Below, in pieces: positions 8,111 to 16,417 of a DNA stretch of 64,000 nt (position 1 is the first letter of the stretch; the number at the start of each line of letters is the position of its first letter). The notes under the pieces are model-generated. The model made no database searches, was not told where the DNA came from, and worked only from the letters and a program-made list of their open reading frames with translations. A program made the position numbers and the translations under genes. Origin of the DNA: JABDQW01 sp942492025 (GTDB lineage: Bacteria > Pseudomonadota > Gammaproteobacteria > SZUA-229); NCBI GenBank assembly GCA_942492025.1, contig CALODJ010000001.1:332480-396479 (forward strand). The letters are read 5' to 3'.

Positions 8111-9225
8111 TGTGAGTCCCAAAAATAGGATCCTGTTGAATCTATTGCATATTTCTGGATGATGGTTGATCCTTGGATCTATGGTACAGCTAATCCAGTT
8201 TATTCTGATGTTGATAACTACATCTGTCCGATCGCGGCTGTATTTACAGGCAGAGAATGCGGCGCTGCGGAATCAGTTGTCTCTGTATCGGAAATCAGGA
8301 CAAAGACCAAGAATTAGGCCAGCTGACCGGCTGCTCTGGTGCTTCATAGCGAAATTTTGGGCGGGCTGGCGGACAGCTCTGTACTTTGTCCAGCCCAGGA
8401 CCGTAACAACCTGGCAGAAAAAGCGATTCCGCGACTATTGGCGCGCGCTCAGTCAGTCGGCTAAGCCAGGCCGACCACGGATCTCGCGAGAGCTCAGAAA
8501 GCTCATTGAGCGGATGTGGGAAGCCAATCCGACGTGGGGTTCGCCGAAGATCGTCGCTGAGCTCGCAATGCTTGGAATCGACGTTGCCAAGTCAACAGTA
8601 GAAAAGTATCGGCCCAAGCGAGCCGGGCCGCCGTCACCAACGTGGAGAACATTTCTAGACCAGCATGTTCGAGATCTCGTATCGATCGATTTTTTCATTG
8701 TTCCAACGGCGACTTTTCGGGTGTTGTTTGTCTTCATTGTGCTTGCCCACGACCGACGTCGAATTGTTCACTTCAACGTGACGGAACATCCGACGGCGCA
8801 GTGGACAGCGCAACAGATCGTCGAAGCGTTTCCGTTTGATACTGCTCCGAGTTATCTGATTCGAGACGGTGATGGCATATACGGCGAGCGCGTTACGCGA
8901 AGGATTGAAAGTTTGGGTATCGACGAGGTCGTTTCGGCACCTGCGTCGCCATGGCAAAACGCCTATGTGGAACGCGTGATTGGCACGCTACGCCGAGAAC
9001 TTTTCGACCACGTCATCGTGCTCAACGAGCGGCATCTCAAGAGACTAATGTCGTCGTATCTGGATTACTATCATCCGTTGCGAACACACCAGTCCTTGGA
9101 TAGCGACGCGCCGGACGGTCGTCCCGTACGAGCAGCGCAACTCTGCAACGTTGTTGAATTCCCAGTCGTCCAAGGTCTTCACCATGTCTATCTTCCAAAG
9201 GCCGCGTGAGTATTCGGGACCGACA
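8111..9225 (+). mobile_element. Insertion sequence, copy 2 (1115 bp)
   Basis: Same length, ends and orientation as the copy at 1707-2821, with only scattered base differences. Its right end joins directly to the sequence duplicated at 439-497 (downstream of the dnaJ-like gene). No target duplication is visible. With copy 1 it brackets 5.3 kb carrying the toxin-antitoxin pair and the stress genes. Confidence 0.8.
8166..9209 (+). CDS. IS transposase, integrase-core (rve) type, copy 2
   Basis: A 347-aa protein nearly identical to the transposase at 1762-2805, with the same three acidic positions (SIDFFIV, RDGDGIYG, YVERVIGT). Differences include P for S in AKPGRPR, V for L in GERVTRR, and Y for D two residues before the catalytic Glu. 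The start is TTG at 8166 with an alternative ATG at 8181. Being intact, it could supply transposase to both copies. Confidence 0.75.
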   Translation: MILGSMVQLIQFILMLITTSVRSRLYLQAENAALRNQLSLYRKSGQRPRIRPADRLLWCFIAKFWAGWRTALYFVQPRTVTTWQKKRFRDYWRALSQSAKPGRPRISRELRKLIERMWEANPTWGSPKIVAELAMLGIDVAKSTVEKYRPKRAGPPSPTWRTFLDQHVRDLVSIDFFIVPTATFRVLFVFIVLAHDRRRIVHFNVTEHPTAQWTAQQIVEAFPFDTAPSYLIRDGDGIYGERVTRRIESLGIDEVVSAPASPWQNAYVERVIGTLRRELFDHVIVLNERHLKRLMSSYLDYYHPLRTHQSLDSDAPDGRPVRAAQLCNVVEFPVVQGLHHVYLPKAA

Positions 9226-9251
9226 GCGGTATTACCGTAAGCAAAGTACCA

Positions 9252-9980
9252 CTACCTACCCAATAACGTATCCCTGGCCAGATTGATCTTGACCGCGAAG
9301 TAAGCGGAGCCGCCGCGATCTGGATGCAGCTTCTGCATCAGCCGCCGGTGCGCCTCGATAATCTCCGCCTCGCTGGCCTCGGACGATAATCCCAGTACTT
9401 GCAGCGCTTCTTCGCGCGACATCTCGCCCGGCGCATCGGCAGTCTGCTGTTGCCCCTGCGCGCCGGCCTGTTGTTGCCAGGTATCGGCATACACCCGATC
9501 CAGGTAGGCCCGCAGCAACGCAACCGACTCGTCGTCATCCTGACACTCTTGCAGCAATTGCAGCAGTGCTTCGAGATTCATTTGATCGAGCGTCATCCCC
9601 TTGAACTTTCCCGCCAGCACTTCGCCGTTGATGTCGCCAGAATCGTGGTTCAGCGTCATGCGGATGTATTTGCTCTGTACGGTCGAGGTTTGGCCGCCAC
9701 TCGGTGCCTTCCTCGATTTTGCCGCATCCATGCCGGCCAGCAACCGTTTGAGCAGTGGTATGGCGCCGAGCAGGCCAATCAAGCTTCGCATGAACGGCAG
9801 CAAGGCGGCAAATACTGCGGTCAGCCAATGCGCCCGTCCCGTCAGCACCAGTGCGAGCAAAAACAACGCGAGCAGAACGGCAAACCATTGCCATGATACC
9901 CGGGGAGGCTGGCGCGATAACCAACGAATGACCAAGAACAATCCAGCCGCCAGCGCGAGCAGCAGTAACAGCCGCGTCAC
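9252..9980 (-). CDS. Membrane-anchored DnaJ-domain protein
   Basis: A 242-aa protein. Two hydrophobic segments come first (about 3-20 and 33-70), then a spacer with MTLNHDSGDINGEVLAG. A C-terminal J domain (about 188-242) follows, with the HPD tripeptide in QKLHPDRGGS, the element that stimulates DnaK ATPase. The start is GTG, three bases after the stop of the upstream VWA gene, so the two are surely co-transcribed. The last residues NLARDTLLGR are also encoded by the duplicated scrap at 439-497. It probably recruits DnaK at the inner membrane; its client is unknown. Confidence 0.8.
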   Translation of the reverse strand: MTRLLLLLALAAGLFLVIRWLSRQPPRVSWQWFAVLLALFLLALVLTGRAHWLTAVFAALLPFMRSLIGLLGAIPLLKRLLAGMDAAKSRKAPSGGQTSTVQSKYIRMTLNHDSGDINGEVLAGKFKGMTLDQMNLEALLQLLQECQDDDESVALLRAYLDRVYADTWQQQAGAQGQQQTADAPGEMSREEALQVLGLSSEASEAEIIEAHRRLMQKLHPDRGGSAYFAVKINLARDTLLGR

Positions 9981-9983
9981 GGA

Positions 9984-10697
9984 TCAGTCCCTGCCCAACT
10001 GGTGGGTCAGTTGCCGCACCACCTCGCTGCGATCTTTACCGAAATCCCGCAGGGCTTTCTGACCGCCAGCGGCATAGACGGCAACGGCACTCAACAGGTC
10101 GCGTAATTGTCCGGCGCTGCGCGCGTCGAAGGCGCAATAGGCGCCGCGGGTCAGTCGCGCGATCTCCCGGAATGCCCGCTGCGCCAACGGTTCCGTGCCT
10201 TCATGAAACAGAAACGCAGGCACCCCGAGCACGCCCAGCTCGCCTGCCAAATGGCACAACCGGTCAACGTCTTCCTCCATGCAATCACCGACGAAAACAA
10301 GCGCCTGCACTTTCTTTTGTTTTGTCTGCTCGATGGCCTGACGCAGCACCTTTTCGATCTGCGTATACCCGCCCCGGCACGATACGCTCGTCATGCGTTG
10401 CAGCAACGCATCCGCCGAAGACAGCCATGGGCTCGCCTCGAATTCACCGTAGCCGCGGTAATAACATAGCTGAATGTCCAGACCGCCGAGCGCCGCGGTT
10501 TCGGAGAACATCTCGCCTTGAATCTGACAGGCCCGGTCCCAGGTGGGCTCTCGACTGGCGGTGGCGTCCATTGCAAACATCAAGCGCCCGCGTTCCCGGC
10601 CGGCCTTGGTCACTGGCGTCGACCGGACCTGTTTGACGAACGCGTCGATCGCGGCTTTGCTCGATTTTTGCGGAAGATCTTTGTCTGCGCCTGCCAT
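9984..10697 (-). CDS. VWA-domain protein
   Basis: A 237-aa protein with a von Willebrand A-like fold. Strand one carries the metal-site pattern FAMDATASRE (DxTxS), followed by a central GGYTQIEKVLRQA and LVFVGDCMEEDVDRL (Asp of the third metal-site loop). No signal peptide is seen, so it is cytoplasmic. It is the first gene of a two-gene unit with the DnaJ-domain protein, suggesting that both act together in assembling or remodelling a partner complex. Nothing in the sequence identifies that partner. Confidence 0.75.
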   Translation of the reverse strand: MAGADKDLPQKSSKAAIDAFVKQVRSTPVTKAGRERGRLMFAMDATASREPTWDRACQIQGEMFSETAALGGLDIQLCYYRGYGEFEASPWLSSADALLQRMTSVSCRGGYTQIEKVLRQAIEQTKQKKVQALVFVGDCMEEDVDRLCHLAGELGVLGVPAFLFHEGTEPLAQRAFREIARLTRGAYCAFDARSAGQLRDLLSAVAVYAAGGQKALRDFGKDRSEVVRQLTHQLGRD

Positions 10698-10829
10698 GAA
10701 ATTCTTCTTTGTGCAGTAATTTCGGTGACAGTATACCTATTTTTCAGCCGCCGGTTTTTAGCCTGGGTCGGGTAAAAGCGTTCTGAATTGATCGCCTGCG
10801 TCGACACGGTACTGAGAAGTGAAGTGCGT

Positions 10830-10876
10830 CTGGGCGATAATTGCTGGATGCGTAGACCAACAAGTCTATACAAACG
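10830..10876. repeat. Dispersed repeat, copy 2
   Basis: CTGGGCGATAATTGCTGGATG ... CAACAAGTCTATACAAACG is a diverged copy of 290-347. It lies between the VWA gene and the MFS gene. The rest of the 329-bp intergenic stretch shows no gene. Confidence 0.45.
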
Positions 10877-11026
10877 CTAAACTAGGAACCGATTCGCCTA
10901 TGGTGCAACAAGTTCGGCCCGAAATAGGCTCTAGAAGATTGAAAAACGACATCAAGGGATCGGCGATGGATTCTACATCGACATAAGCAGGATTCGGTAC
11001 TATGACTGAGTTATACTGGCTGGGTT

Positions 11027-12322
11027 GTGAGCATTTATAAGAATAAACAAATTCTCTCCTGGGCCTTCTATGACTGGGCCAATTCAGCATTTGCCACTAC
11101 CGTGTTGGCTGGCTTTTTTCCGTTATTTTTCAAGCAGTTTTGGTCAACACAAAATACGATTACCGAAAGTACCTTTCAACTTGGCGTAGGCAATGCGCTA
11201 GCCAGTCTGATTATTGTTATGTTGGCACCAGTATTAGGCGCTATTGCGGATGCAGGTAACCTGAAAAAACGTTTGCTTATTGTTTTTTCATTACTGGGTA
11301 TTTCAATGACGCTCGGCTTGTATTTTGTTGAACAAAATTCATGGTTTTTAGCGATTAGTTTTTTTGTATTAGCCTCTATCGGCTTTTCAGGAAGTATCGT
11401 ATTTAATGATTCATTGTTGATTAATGTCGCTGATGAAAAAAATTACGACCGTGTTTCCGCATTTGGTTATGCTATGGGTTATTTGGGTGGAGGAATATTA
11501 TTTTCCGTTAACGTTGCTATGGTAACACGACCAGAGTGGTTTGGTTTTTCGTCAGCCGCTGATGCCGTTCGCTTTTCGTTTATTACCGTCTCAATTTGGT
11601 GGTTAGTGTTTTCTATTCCTTTATGGCTATTTGTGCATGAAGAAAAAACCACGCATAAACACTCAGTTACACAAGCGATGTATTCAGGAATAGGGCAACT
11701 TATTAAAACGTTCAAAAAAATAAATAAACTCAAAACGGTTGGTCTTTTTCTACTGGCATATTGGTTATACATAGATGGTGTTGACACCATTGTCAGAATG
11801 GCAGTGGACTATGGTCTTGCTATTGGTCTTGACGGTTCAGACCTTTTGCTCGCTTTGCTTGTAACCCAATTTATCGCGTTCCCCGCCGCATTAGGATTTG
11901 GTTACTTGGGTGAGCGTATAGGAGCAAAGACCGCCATTATGTTAGCCATAATTGTATATTTAGCCGTCACTATATTAGCTTACAGAATGAATACAGTAGA
12001 AGGGTTTTATGGCTTAGCGATAGTCATCGGCCTGGTACAAGGTGGTATTCAAAGTCTTAGTCGTTCTCTTTATGCACGAATAATTCCCAAATCTCAATCA
12101 GCGGAATTTTTTGGTTTTTACAATATGCTAGGTAAATTTGCGGCCGTTTTAGGACCAATAATGATCGGTACTATTGCCGCAATATCGGACAGTTCTCGAA
12201 TGGCAATGTTATCCATCAGCCTCCTGTTTATCAGCGGTGGAATCCTGTTGTATTTCGTTGATGTAGAAAAGGCAGTGCAAGTTGCTGAAGATATAGATTC
12301 CTATGACAAGATGACATCTTGA
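11027..12322 (+). CDS. MFS transporter, UMF1/Atg22-like
   Basis: A 431-aa polytopic protein with about 12 membrane segments. The N terminus LSWAFYDWANSAFATTVLAG is the hallmark of the UMF1 (Atg22-like) branch of the major facilitator superfamily. The central DGVDTIVRMAVDYG and the later QGGIQSLSRSLYARIIP also fit. Substrates are unknown for most bacterial members. The start is a GTG. The gene is markedly richer in A+T than its neighbours and uses AT-ending codons, a sign of acquisition from another source. It lies 53 bp upstream of the NYN gene on the same strand. Confidence 0.8.
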   Translation: MSIYKNKQILSWAFYDWANSAFATTVLAGFFPLFFKQFWSTQNTITESTFQLGVGNALASLIIVMLAPVLGAIADAGNLKKRLLIVFSLLGISMTLGLYFVEQNSWFLAISFFVLASIGFSGSIVFNDSLLINVADEKNYDRVSAFGYAMGYLGGGILFSVNVAMVTRPEWFGFSSAADAVRFSFITVSIWWLVFSIPLWLFVHEEKTTHKHSVTQAMYSGIGQLIKTFKKINKLKTVGLFLLAYWLYIDGVDTIVRMAVDYGLAIGLDGSDLLLALLVTQFIAFPAALGFGYLGERIGAKTAIMLAIIVYLAVTILAYRMNTVEGFYGLAIVIGLVQGGIQSLSRSLYARIIPKSQSAEFFGFYNMLGKFAAVLGPIMIGTIAAISDSSRMAMLSISLLFISGGILLYFVDVEKAVQVAEDIDSYDKMTS

Positions 12323-12374
12323 GGTGTTCAGGTAAATTGCACACCCTGTACCGAGAATAATAAAAGGAGCATGA

Positions 12375-13181
12375 ATGAAAGATAGTTCCGAAACCCGAAA
12401 CATGGCGTTGTTCTGCGACTTCGAGAATGTTGCGCTCGGTGTGCGCGACGCGAAATATGACGCCTTTGATATCCAGAAAGTGCTGGAGCGCCTGCTGCTC
12501 AAGGGTAACATCGTTGTCAAGAAAGCTTACTGTGACTGGGATCGTTACAAGGAGTTCAAAGCCGCTATGCATGAGGCGGCCTTTGAGTTGATCGAGATTC
12601 CCCATGTAAGTCTGTCCGGCAAGAACTCTGCTGATATCCGCATGGTTGTCGACGCCCTGGACCTCTGCTACACCAAGCTGCATGTCGATACCTTTGTCAT
12701 CATCAGTGGTGATTCGGATTTCTCGCCGCTGGTAAGCAAGCTGCGGGAAAACAACAAGGTGGTTATCGGAGTTGGCGTGAAAAATTCTACCTCCGACCTG
12801 CTCATTGCCAACTGCGATGAGTTCATCTTCTATGATGACCTGGTGCGCGAGTCCAGCAAGCCACGCCGCGCCCGGCGCAAATCTGTCGCGAAGAGTACGA
12901 GTAAGAAGAGTGCCGCGAAGACCGAGGACGACAAGCAGCAGGAAGCCCTGGACCTGGTCATGGAGACCATCGAAGCCCTGTTCAAGGAACGCGGCGAAGA
13001 GGAGAAGGTGTGGGGGTCAATGGTCAAGCAAGCCGTGAAGCGCCGCAAGCCGGGCTTCAACGAGGCCTATCATGGGTTCCGCACCTTCGGCAAGTTGCTG
13101 GAAGAGGCCCAGGAGCGCAAGCTGATCTCCCTGTTGCTGGATGAGAAATCGGGCGGGTACATCATCAAGAGCCTGACTTAG
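12375..13181 (+). CDS. NYN-domain protein with C-terminal LOTUS/OST-HTH-like domain
   Basis: A 268-aa protein. Residues 1-155 form a NYN (PIN-like, DUF88/LabA) domain with Asps in LFCDFENVALG, SADIRMVVDALDL and SGDSDFSPLV, the expected metal-dependent nuclease site. A basic linker (RRARRKSVAKSTSKKSA) leads to a C-terminal domain of about 75 aa (VWGSMVKQAVKRRKPGFNEA) that fits the OST-HTH/LOTUS RNA-binding fold. It probably binds and cleaves RNA. A strong AAAAGGAG site precedes the ATG. Its G+C content differs from the AT-rich gene just upstream, so the two need not share an origin. Confidence 0.8.
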   Translation: MKDSSETRNMALFCDFENVALGVRDAKYDAFDIQKVLERLLLKGNIVVKKAYCDWDRYKEFKAAMHEAAFELIEIPHVSLSGKNSADIRMVVDALDLCYTKLHVDTFVIISGDSDFSPLVSKLRENNKVVIGVGVKNSTSDLLIANCDEFIFYDDLVRESSKPRRARRKSVAKSTSKKSAAKTEDDKQQEALDLVMETIEALFKERGEEEKVWGSMVKQAVKRRKPGFNEAYHGFRTFGKLLEEAQERKLISLLLDEKSGGYIIKSLT

Positions 13182-13553
13182 GATGGTACTGTCGAATTAG
13201 ATGCCTCTGAGCGACAATAACGGAATGAATAAAGCTAAAGGATCACGCGAGCAGGCGCAGGATCCGTGTTCGAAAGCGCCGCTCTGGAGCGACAAGCGCA
13301 GCCATAGCTAAGGTTTGAGTGAAGAGAGTAAGCTTACGGGCACGAAGATCAGTCTGAACCGTAATAGGCATGCTTGCATAACACACTTCATTTTTGATAA
13401 TCCTGATTTTTTCCTAAGGACCATTGCCTTATTGGTATCCGACACCGCCTGGTGAGAAATGCGAGAAAAAGTCATTGGTATGACACAGTCATGTCATCTA
13501 AAGTAAGTAGATAAATTTGAAAAAATAATAATCATTAATGATGCGGGGATAAC
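13182..13553. other. Intergenic stretch with a dispersed-repeat piece
   Basis: Positions 13203-13230 repeat the first half of 290-347 (CTGAGCGACAATAACGG). I see no gene in the remaining bases; the last 60 bp are AT-rich and probably hold the pncC promoter. Confidence 0.45.
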
Positions 13554-14054
13554 ATGGAAACGACCAAGCAGGCAGTTCCTGAACTGGCAAAACGGCTAGG
13601 GGCAAGGCTGTTGATGAAGGGTATGCGCCTGGCGACAGCAGAATCCTGTACCGGTGGCTGGATTGCCAAGGTGTTGACAGACATGGCCGGCAGTTCCGAG
13701 TGGTTTGACTGTGCCATTGTCAGCTATAGCAATTCAGCGAAGAAACACTTTCTCAAGGTGCCCGATGGCGTTCTGCTCGATCATGGCGCGGTGAGTGAAA
13801 ATACGGTCATTGCCATGCTACAGGGCCTGTTTCTGGAAACACCTGCAGATGCGGGTATCAGTGTCAGCGGTATCGCCGGGCCTGGCGGTGGTAGTGAGGA
13901 AAAGCCCGTTGGCACGGTATGGATTGCGGTGGGCCTGCGCGACCAGATGGTGCACACGCGGAAATTTCTATTTGAGGGTGACAGGAACCAGGTGCGGCTG
14001 GAGGCAGTTGCTGCCGCTCTCGAAGCCCTGCTGGAGCTGGTCGAGCGTGGATGA
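13554..14054 (+). CDS. pncC: Nicotinamide-nucleotide amidohydrolase (CinA C-terminal family)
   Basis: A 166-aa protein, the length of stand-alone PncC. It has the signatures TAESCTGGWIAKVLTD and GIAGPGGGSEEKPVGTVWIA, which form the active site that deamidates NMN to nicotinic acid mononucleotide in pyridine-nucleotide salvage. It lacks the N-terminal MoaB-like domain of long CinA. Its stop overlaps the GTG start of thpR by eight bases. A pncC/cinA gene upstream of recA is common in proteobacteria. Confidence 0.92.
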   Translation: METTKQAVPELAKRLGARLLMKGMRLATAESCTGGWIAKVLTDMAGSSEWFDCAIVSYSNSAKKHFLKVPDGVLLDHGAVSENTVIAMLQGLFLETPADAGISVSGIAGPGGGSEEKPVGTVWIAVGLRDQMVHTRKFLFEGDRNQVRLEAVAAALEALLELVERG

Positions 14055-14592
14055 ACAACGACAAAGCAAGCGCCTGTTCCTGGCGCTGTGGCCGGACGAT
14101 AGCATCCGGCAGCAACTGGCTGATGTACAGAAAACACTGGGTCACGACGAACGGCTGAAGAGCGCAAGACCGGTCCCGTTTGGCAATCTCCACATCACCA
14201 CACATTTTCTCGGTGCGGTCAGCGATGACGTCCACACCCGGTTGCGTACATTACTCCCCGAGGTCAGTGCGCAGGCGTGCACGCTGATGATCGACCGTTG
14301 GGGCTATTTTAAACGAGCCAAGGTGATCTGGCTCGGGGGTGATGCACCCGAAGCCTTGATCGATCTGGTTGTACAGACCGGCTCATGTATTCAGGCGTGT
14401 ATCGAAGGCTATGATCAAAAACGTTTTGTACCCCATGTCACCATCTTCAGAAAGGCGCACCGTCCGGCCGAAGTCGATGCGTTTGATCCCATTGAATGGC
14501 GCATCGACCGCTTTGCGCTGGTTGAATCCGTTACGCACCCGCAAGGCGCAGAGTATACGGTGTTGCAGGAGTGGGTGTTGTCTTCGGGTTAG
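14047..14592 (+). CDS. thpR: RNA 2',3'-cyclic phosphodiesterase (2'-5' RNA ligase family)
   Basis: About 181 aa with the two HxT motifs of the 2H phosphoesterase fold, HITTHFLG near residue 49 and HVTIFRK near 130. It hydrolyses RNA 2',3'-cyclic phosphates. I chose the GTG at 14047 because it gives VDEQRQSKRLFLALWPD, the normal family start; the frame is open further upstream, but that part overlaps pncC and has no homology. Translational coupling with pncC is likely. Confidence 0.88.
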   Translation: MDEQRQSKRLFLALWPDDSIRQQLADVQKTLGHDERLKSARPVPFGNLHITTHFLGAVSDDVHTRLRTLLPEVSAQACTLMIDRWGYFKRAKVIWLGGDAPEALIDLVVQTGSCIQACIEGYDQKRFVPHVTIFRKAHRPAEVDAFDPIEWRIDRFALVESVTHPQGAEYTVLQEWVLSSG

Positions 14593-14599
14593 TGATGCA

Positions 14600-14669
14600 G
14601 GGTGCACCGTGCGCACCGAAATCAGTACAACAAGCCTGATTGCTGAAAAGTGGTGCGAACGGCGCACCC
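14600..14669. repeat. Inverted repeat between convergent genes
   Basis: Arms of 18 bp at 14600-14617 (GGGTGCACCGTGCGCACC) and 14652-14669 pair with two mismatches around a 34-base loop. It lies between thpR and the oppositely oriented gene at 14786. It could be a REP-like repeat or a bidirectional terminator; no T-run follows. Confidence 0.5.
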
Positions 14670-14785
14670 TACGATGCACATGCGTTATTCCATCAGCGAC
14701 GGACGCAAGATACCGTAGCGACAATAAGCTCGGCGACTACTGTGGCAACAGAGATGACGTCAAATTTATAATTATGGGGTGGCTG

Positions 14786-15163
14786 TCAGTCGCCTAATAG
14801 CTGCGTGATCGCCTGCTCACTCACCGGATACAGCATCACCGCATGAAGCGGCAAGATGTCATTCAGCTTGTCCACGTACTGATACTCTGTTTTATCGACC
14901 AGCACAATCACCCGGGTTTCAGGCGAGTATTTCTGCAAGCTGTATAACATCACATCCAGGTTGCTGATATTGACACCGGCATAGTTGCTGCCATAACCGT
15001 AGAAAAACTCGGCCACGATAAAATCAAAGGGCTGTTTTTTCAGTGTTGCCAGCGCCTTGCGCATGGAATTGAGCTTGGTCTCGACGATGCCCAGCCGTTG
15101 ATAGGCACCTGACAGATTAGGGTGTGCCGCTGATTCTACGATCGAAAGCAGGGTGGTGGCCAT
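14786..15163 (-). CDS. Conserved hypothetical protein, receiver-like fold
   Basis: A 125-aa protein with alternating strands and helices as in response-regulator receivers: FDFIVAEFFYGYGSN, VMLYSLQKYSPETRVIVLVD and LPLHAVMLYPVSEQAITQLL. The canonical phosphoacceptor Asp is not evident (FIVAEFF has Glu), so it may be a pseudo-receiver. It is divergent from recA. Function unknown. Confidence 0.65.
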   Translation of the reverse strand: MATTLLSIVESAAHPNLSGAYQRLGIVETKLNSMRKALATLKKQPFDFIVAEFFYGYGSNYAGVNISNLDVMLYSLQKYSPETRVIVLVDKTEYQYVDKLNDILPLHAVMLYPVSEQAITQLLGD

Positions 15164-15322
15164 GGCGCCATTATGACAAAAAGTGCGCGTTTCTGCCCGC
15201 GCAGCTAGGATTGATTTTGCGTCGGTGCGCCGCCTCGCGAAGGTGACAAATGCGGGCTAGGCGACTGGTTTTTTCTGTGTGATAATCCATCGCAGTTTTC
15301 ATATAACCATCGGGGGAAAAGA

Positions 15323-16375
15323 ATGGACGAAAATCGTAAAAAAGCGCTTTCGGCGGCTCTGTCGCAAATAGAACGGCAATTTGGCAAAGGATCTGTCATG
15401 CGTCTCGGCGACGAGGGCGCAATTCCCGATGTCTCCGCCGTTTCCACCGGCTCACTCAGCCTCGATATCGCGCTCGGTATTGGTGGCCTGCCCAGAGGGC
15501 GCGTGGTCGAAATTTACGGTCCTGAATCCTCAGGTAAAACCACGCTGACCTTGCACGTGATCGCCGAAATGCAGAAATTGGGCGGCACCGCTGCTTTCGT
15601 CGATGCGGAACATGCCCTGGACCCGCTCTATGCCGAAAAGCTCGGCGTCGATGTCGATGAGTTGCTGGTGTCACAGCCTGATACCGGTGAACAGGCGCTG
15701 GAAATCACCGACATGCTGGTACGTTCGGGTGCCGTTGATATCGTCGTGGTTGACTCGGTGGCCGCACTGACGCCCAAGGCGGAAATCGAGGGCGATATGG
15801 GCGATTCCCATATGGGCTTGCAGGCACGGCTGATGTCGCAGGCACTGCGCAAGCTGACAGGCAACATCAAGCGCTCGAATACCCTGGTGATTTTCATCAA
15901 TCAGATTCGCATGAAGATCGGTGTCATGTTCGGCAATCCGGAAACGACCACCGGTGGTAATGCGCTCAAGTTCTATGCATCGGTGCGCCTGGATATCCGC
16001 CGCACCGGTGCTATCAAACAGGGCGATGAAGTCGTCGGCAATGACACCAAGGTCAAGGTGGTCAAAAACAAGGTAGCGCCGCCGTTCAAGATCGCGACTT
16101 TTGAAATTCTGTACGGCGAAGGTATTTCCCGCGCAGGTGAACTGATCGAACTGGGTGTCGAGCAAAAGCTGATCGAGAAGGCCGGTGCCTGGTATAGCTA
16201 TGCCGGTGACCGTATTGGCCAGGGTAAGGAAAAGGTGCGTCAATTCCTCAAAGACAACCCGGAAATTGCTGCGGATATCGAGCAGCAACTGCGCGACAAA
16301 CTATTACTGAAGCCTGGCAGGGATCTGGGCCTGGATGCGGAGTCGCCACAGGCACCCGAGCTGGAAGAGGCATAA
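15323..16375 (+). CDS. recA: RecA recombinase
   Basis: A 350-aa protein, full length. Walker A GPESSGKTTL is at residues 66-75, the catalytic Glu lies in AFVDAEHAL, the L2 region GNPETTTGGNALKFYASVR is complete, and an acidic C-terminal tail is present. It forms ATP-dependent filaments on ssDNA for strand exchange and triggers LexA self-cleavage. A GGGGAAAAGA site lies just before the ATG. I find no clear CTGT-N8-ACAG LexA box in the 150 bp upstream. recX follows 42 bp downstream. Confidence 0.98.
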   Translation: MDENRKKALSAALSQIERQFGKGSVMRLGDEGAIPDVSAVSTGSLSLDIALGIGGLPRGRVVEIYGPESSGKTTLTLHVIAEMQKLGGTAAFVDAEHALDPLYAEKLGVDVDELLVSQPDTGEQALEITDMLVRSGAVDIVVVDSVAALTPKAEIEGDMGDSHMGLQARLMSQALRKLTGNIKRSNTLVIFINQIRMKIGVMFGNPETTTGGNALKFYASVRLDIRRTGAIKQGDEVVGNDTKVKVVKNKVAPPFKIATFEILYGEGISRAGELIELGVEQKLIEKAGAWYSYAGDRIGQGKEKVRQFLKDNPEIAADIEQQLRDKLLLKPGRDLGLDAESPQAPELEEA

Positions 16376-16417
16376 CAAGCCCTTCTAACGGGCGAGCGTC
16401 TGTCATATAGTTAAGCT

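Noticed and set aside
290..13230. The order of repeat halves at 290-347 first looked like a circular junction of the MFS-NYN segment (end joined to start).
   Set aside because: The copy at 10830-10876 matches the whole of 290-347 in diverged form, not just its second half, so a dispersed repeat family explains it.
13795..14046. Upstream extension of the thpR frame into pncC.
   Set aside because: The extra 84 residues overlap pncC out of frame and do not resemble the family; the GTG at 14047 gives the normal N-terminus.
15170..15322. Possible LexA box upstream of recA (CTGTGTGATAATCCATCGCAG).
   Set aside because: The CTG and CAG are 15 bases apart, not the 10 of the usual box, and there is no other candidate.
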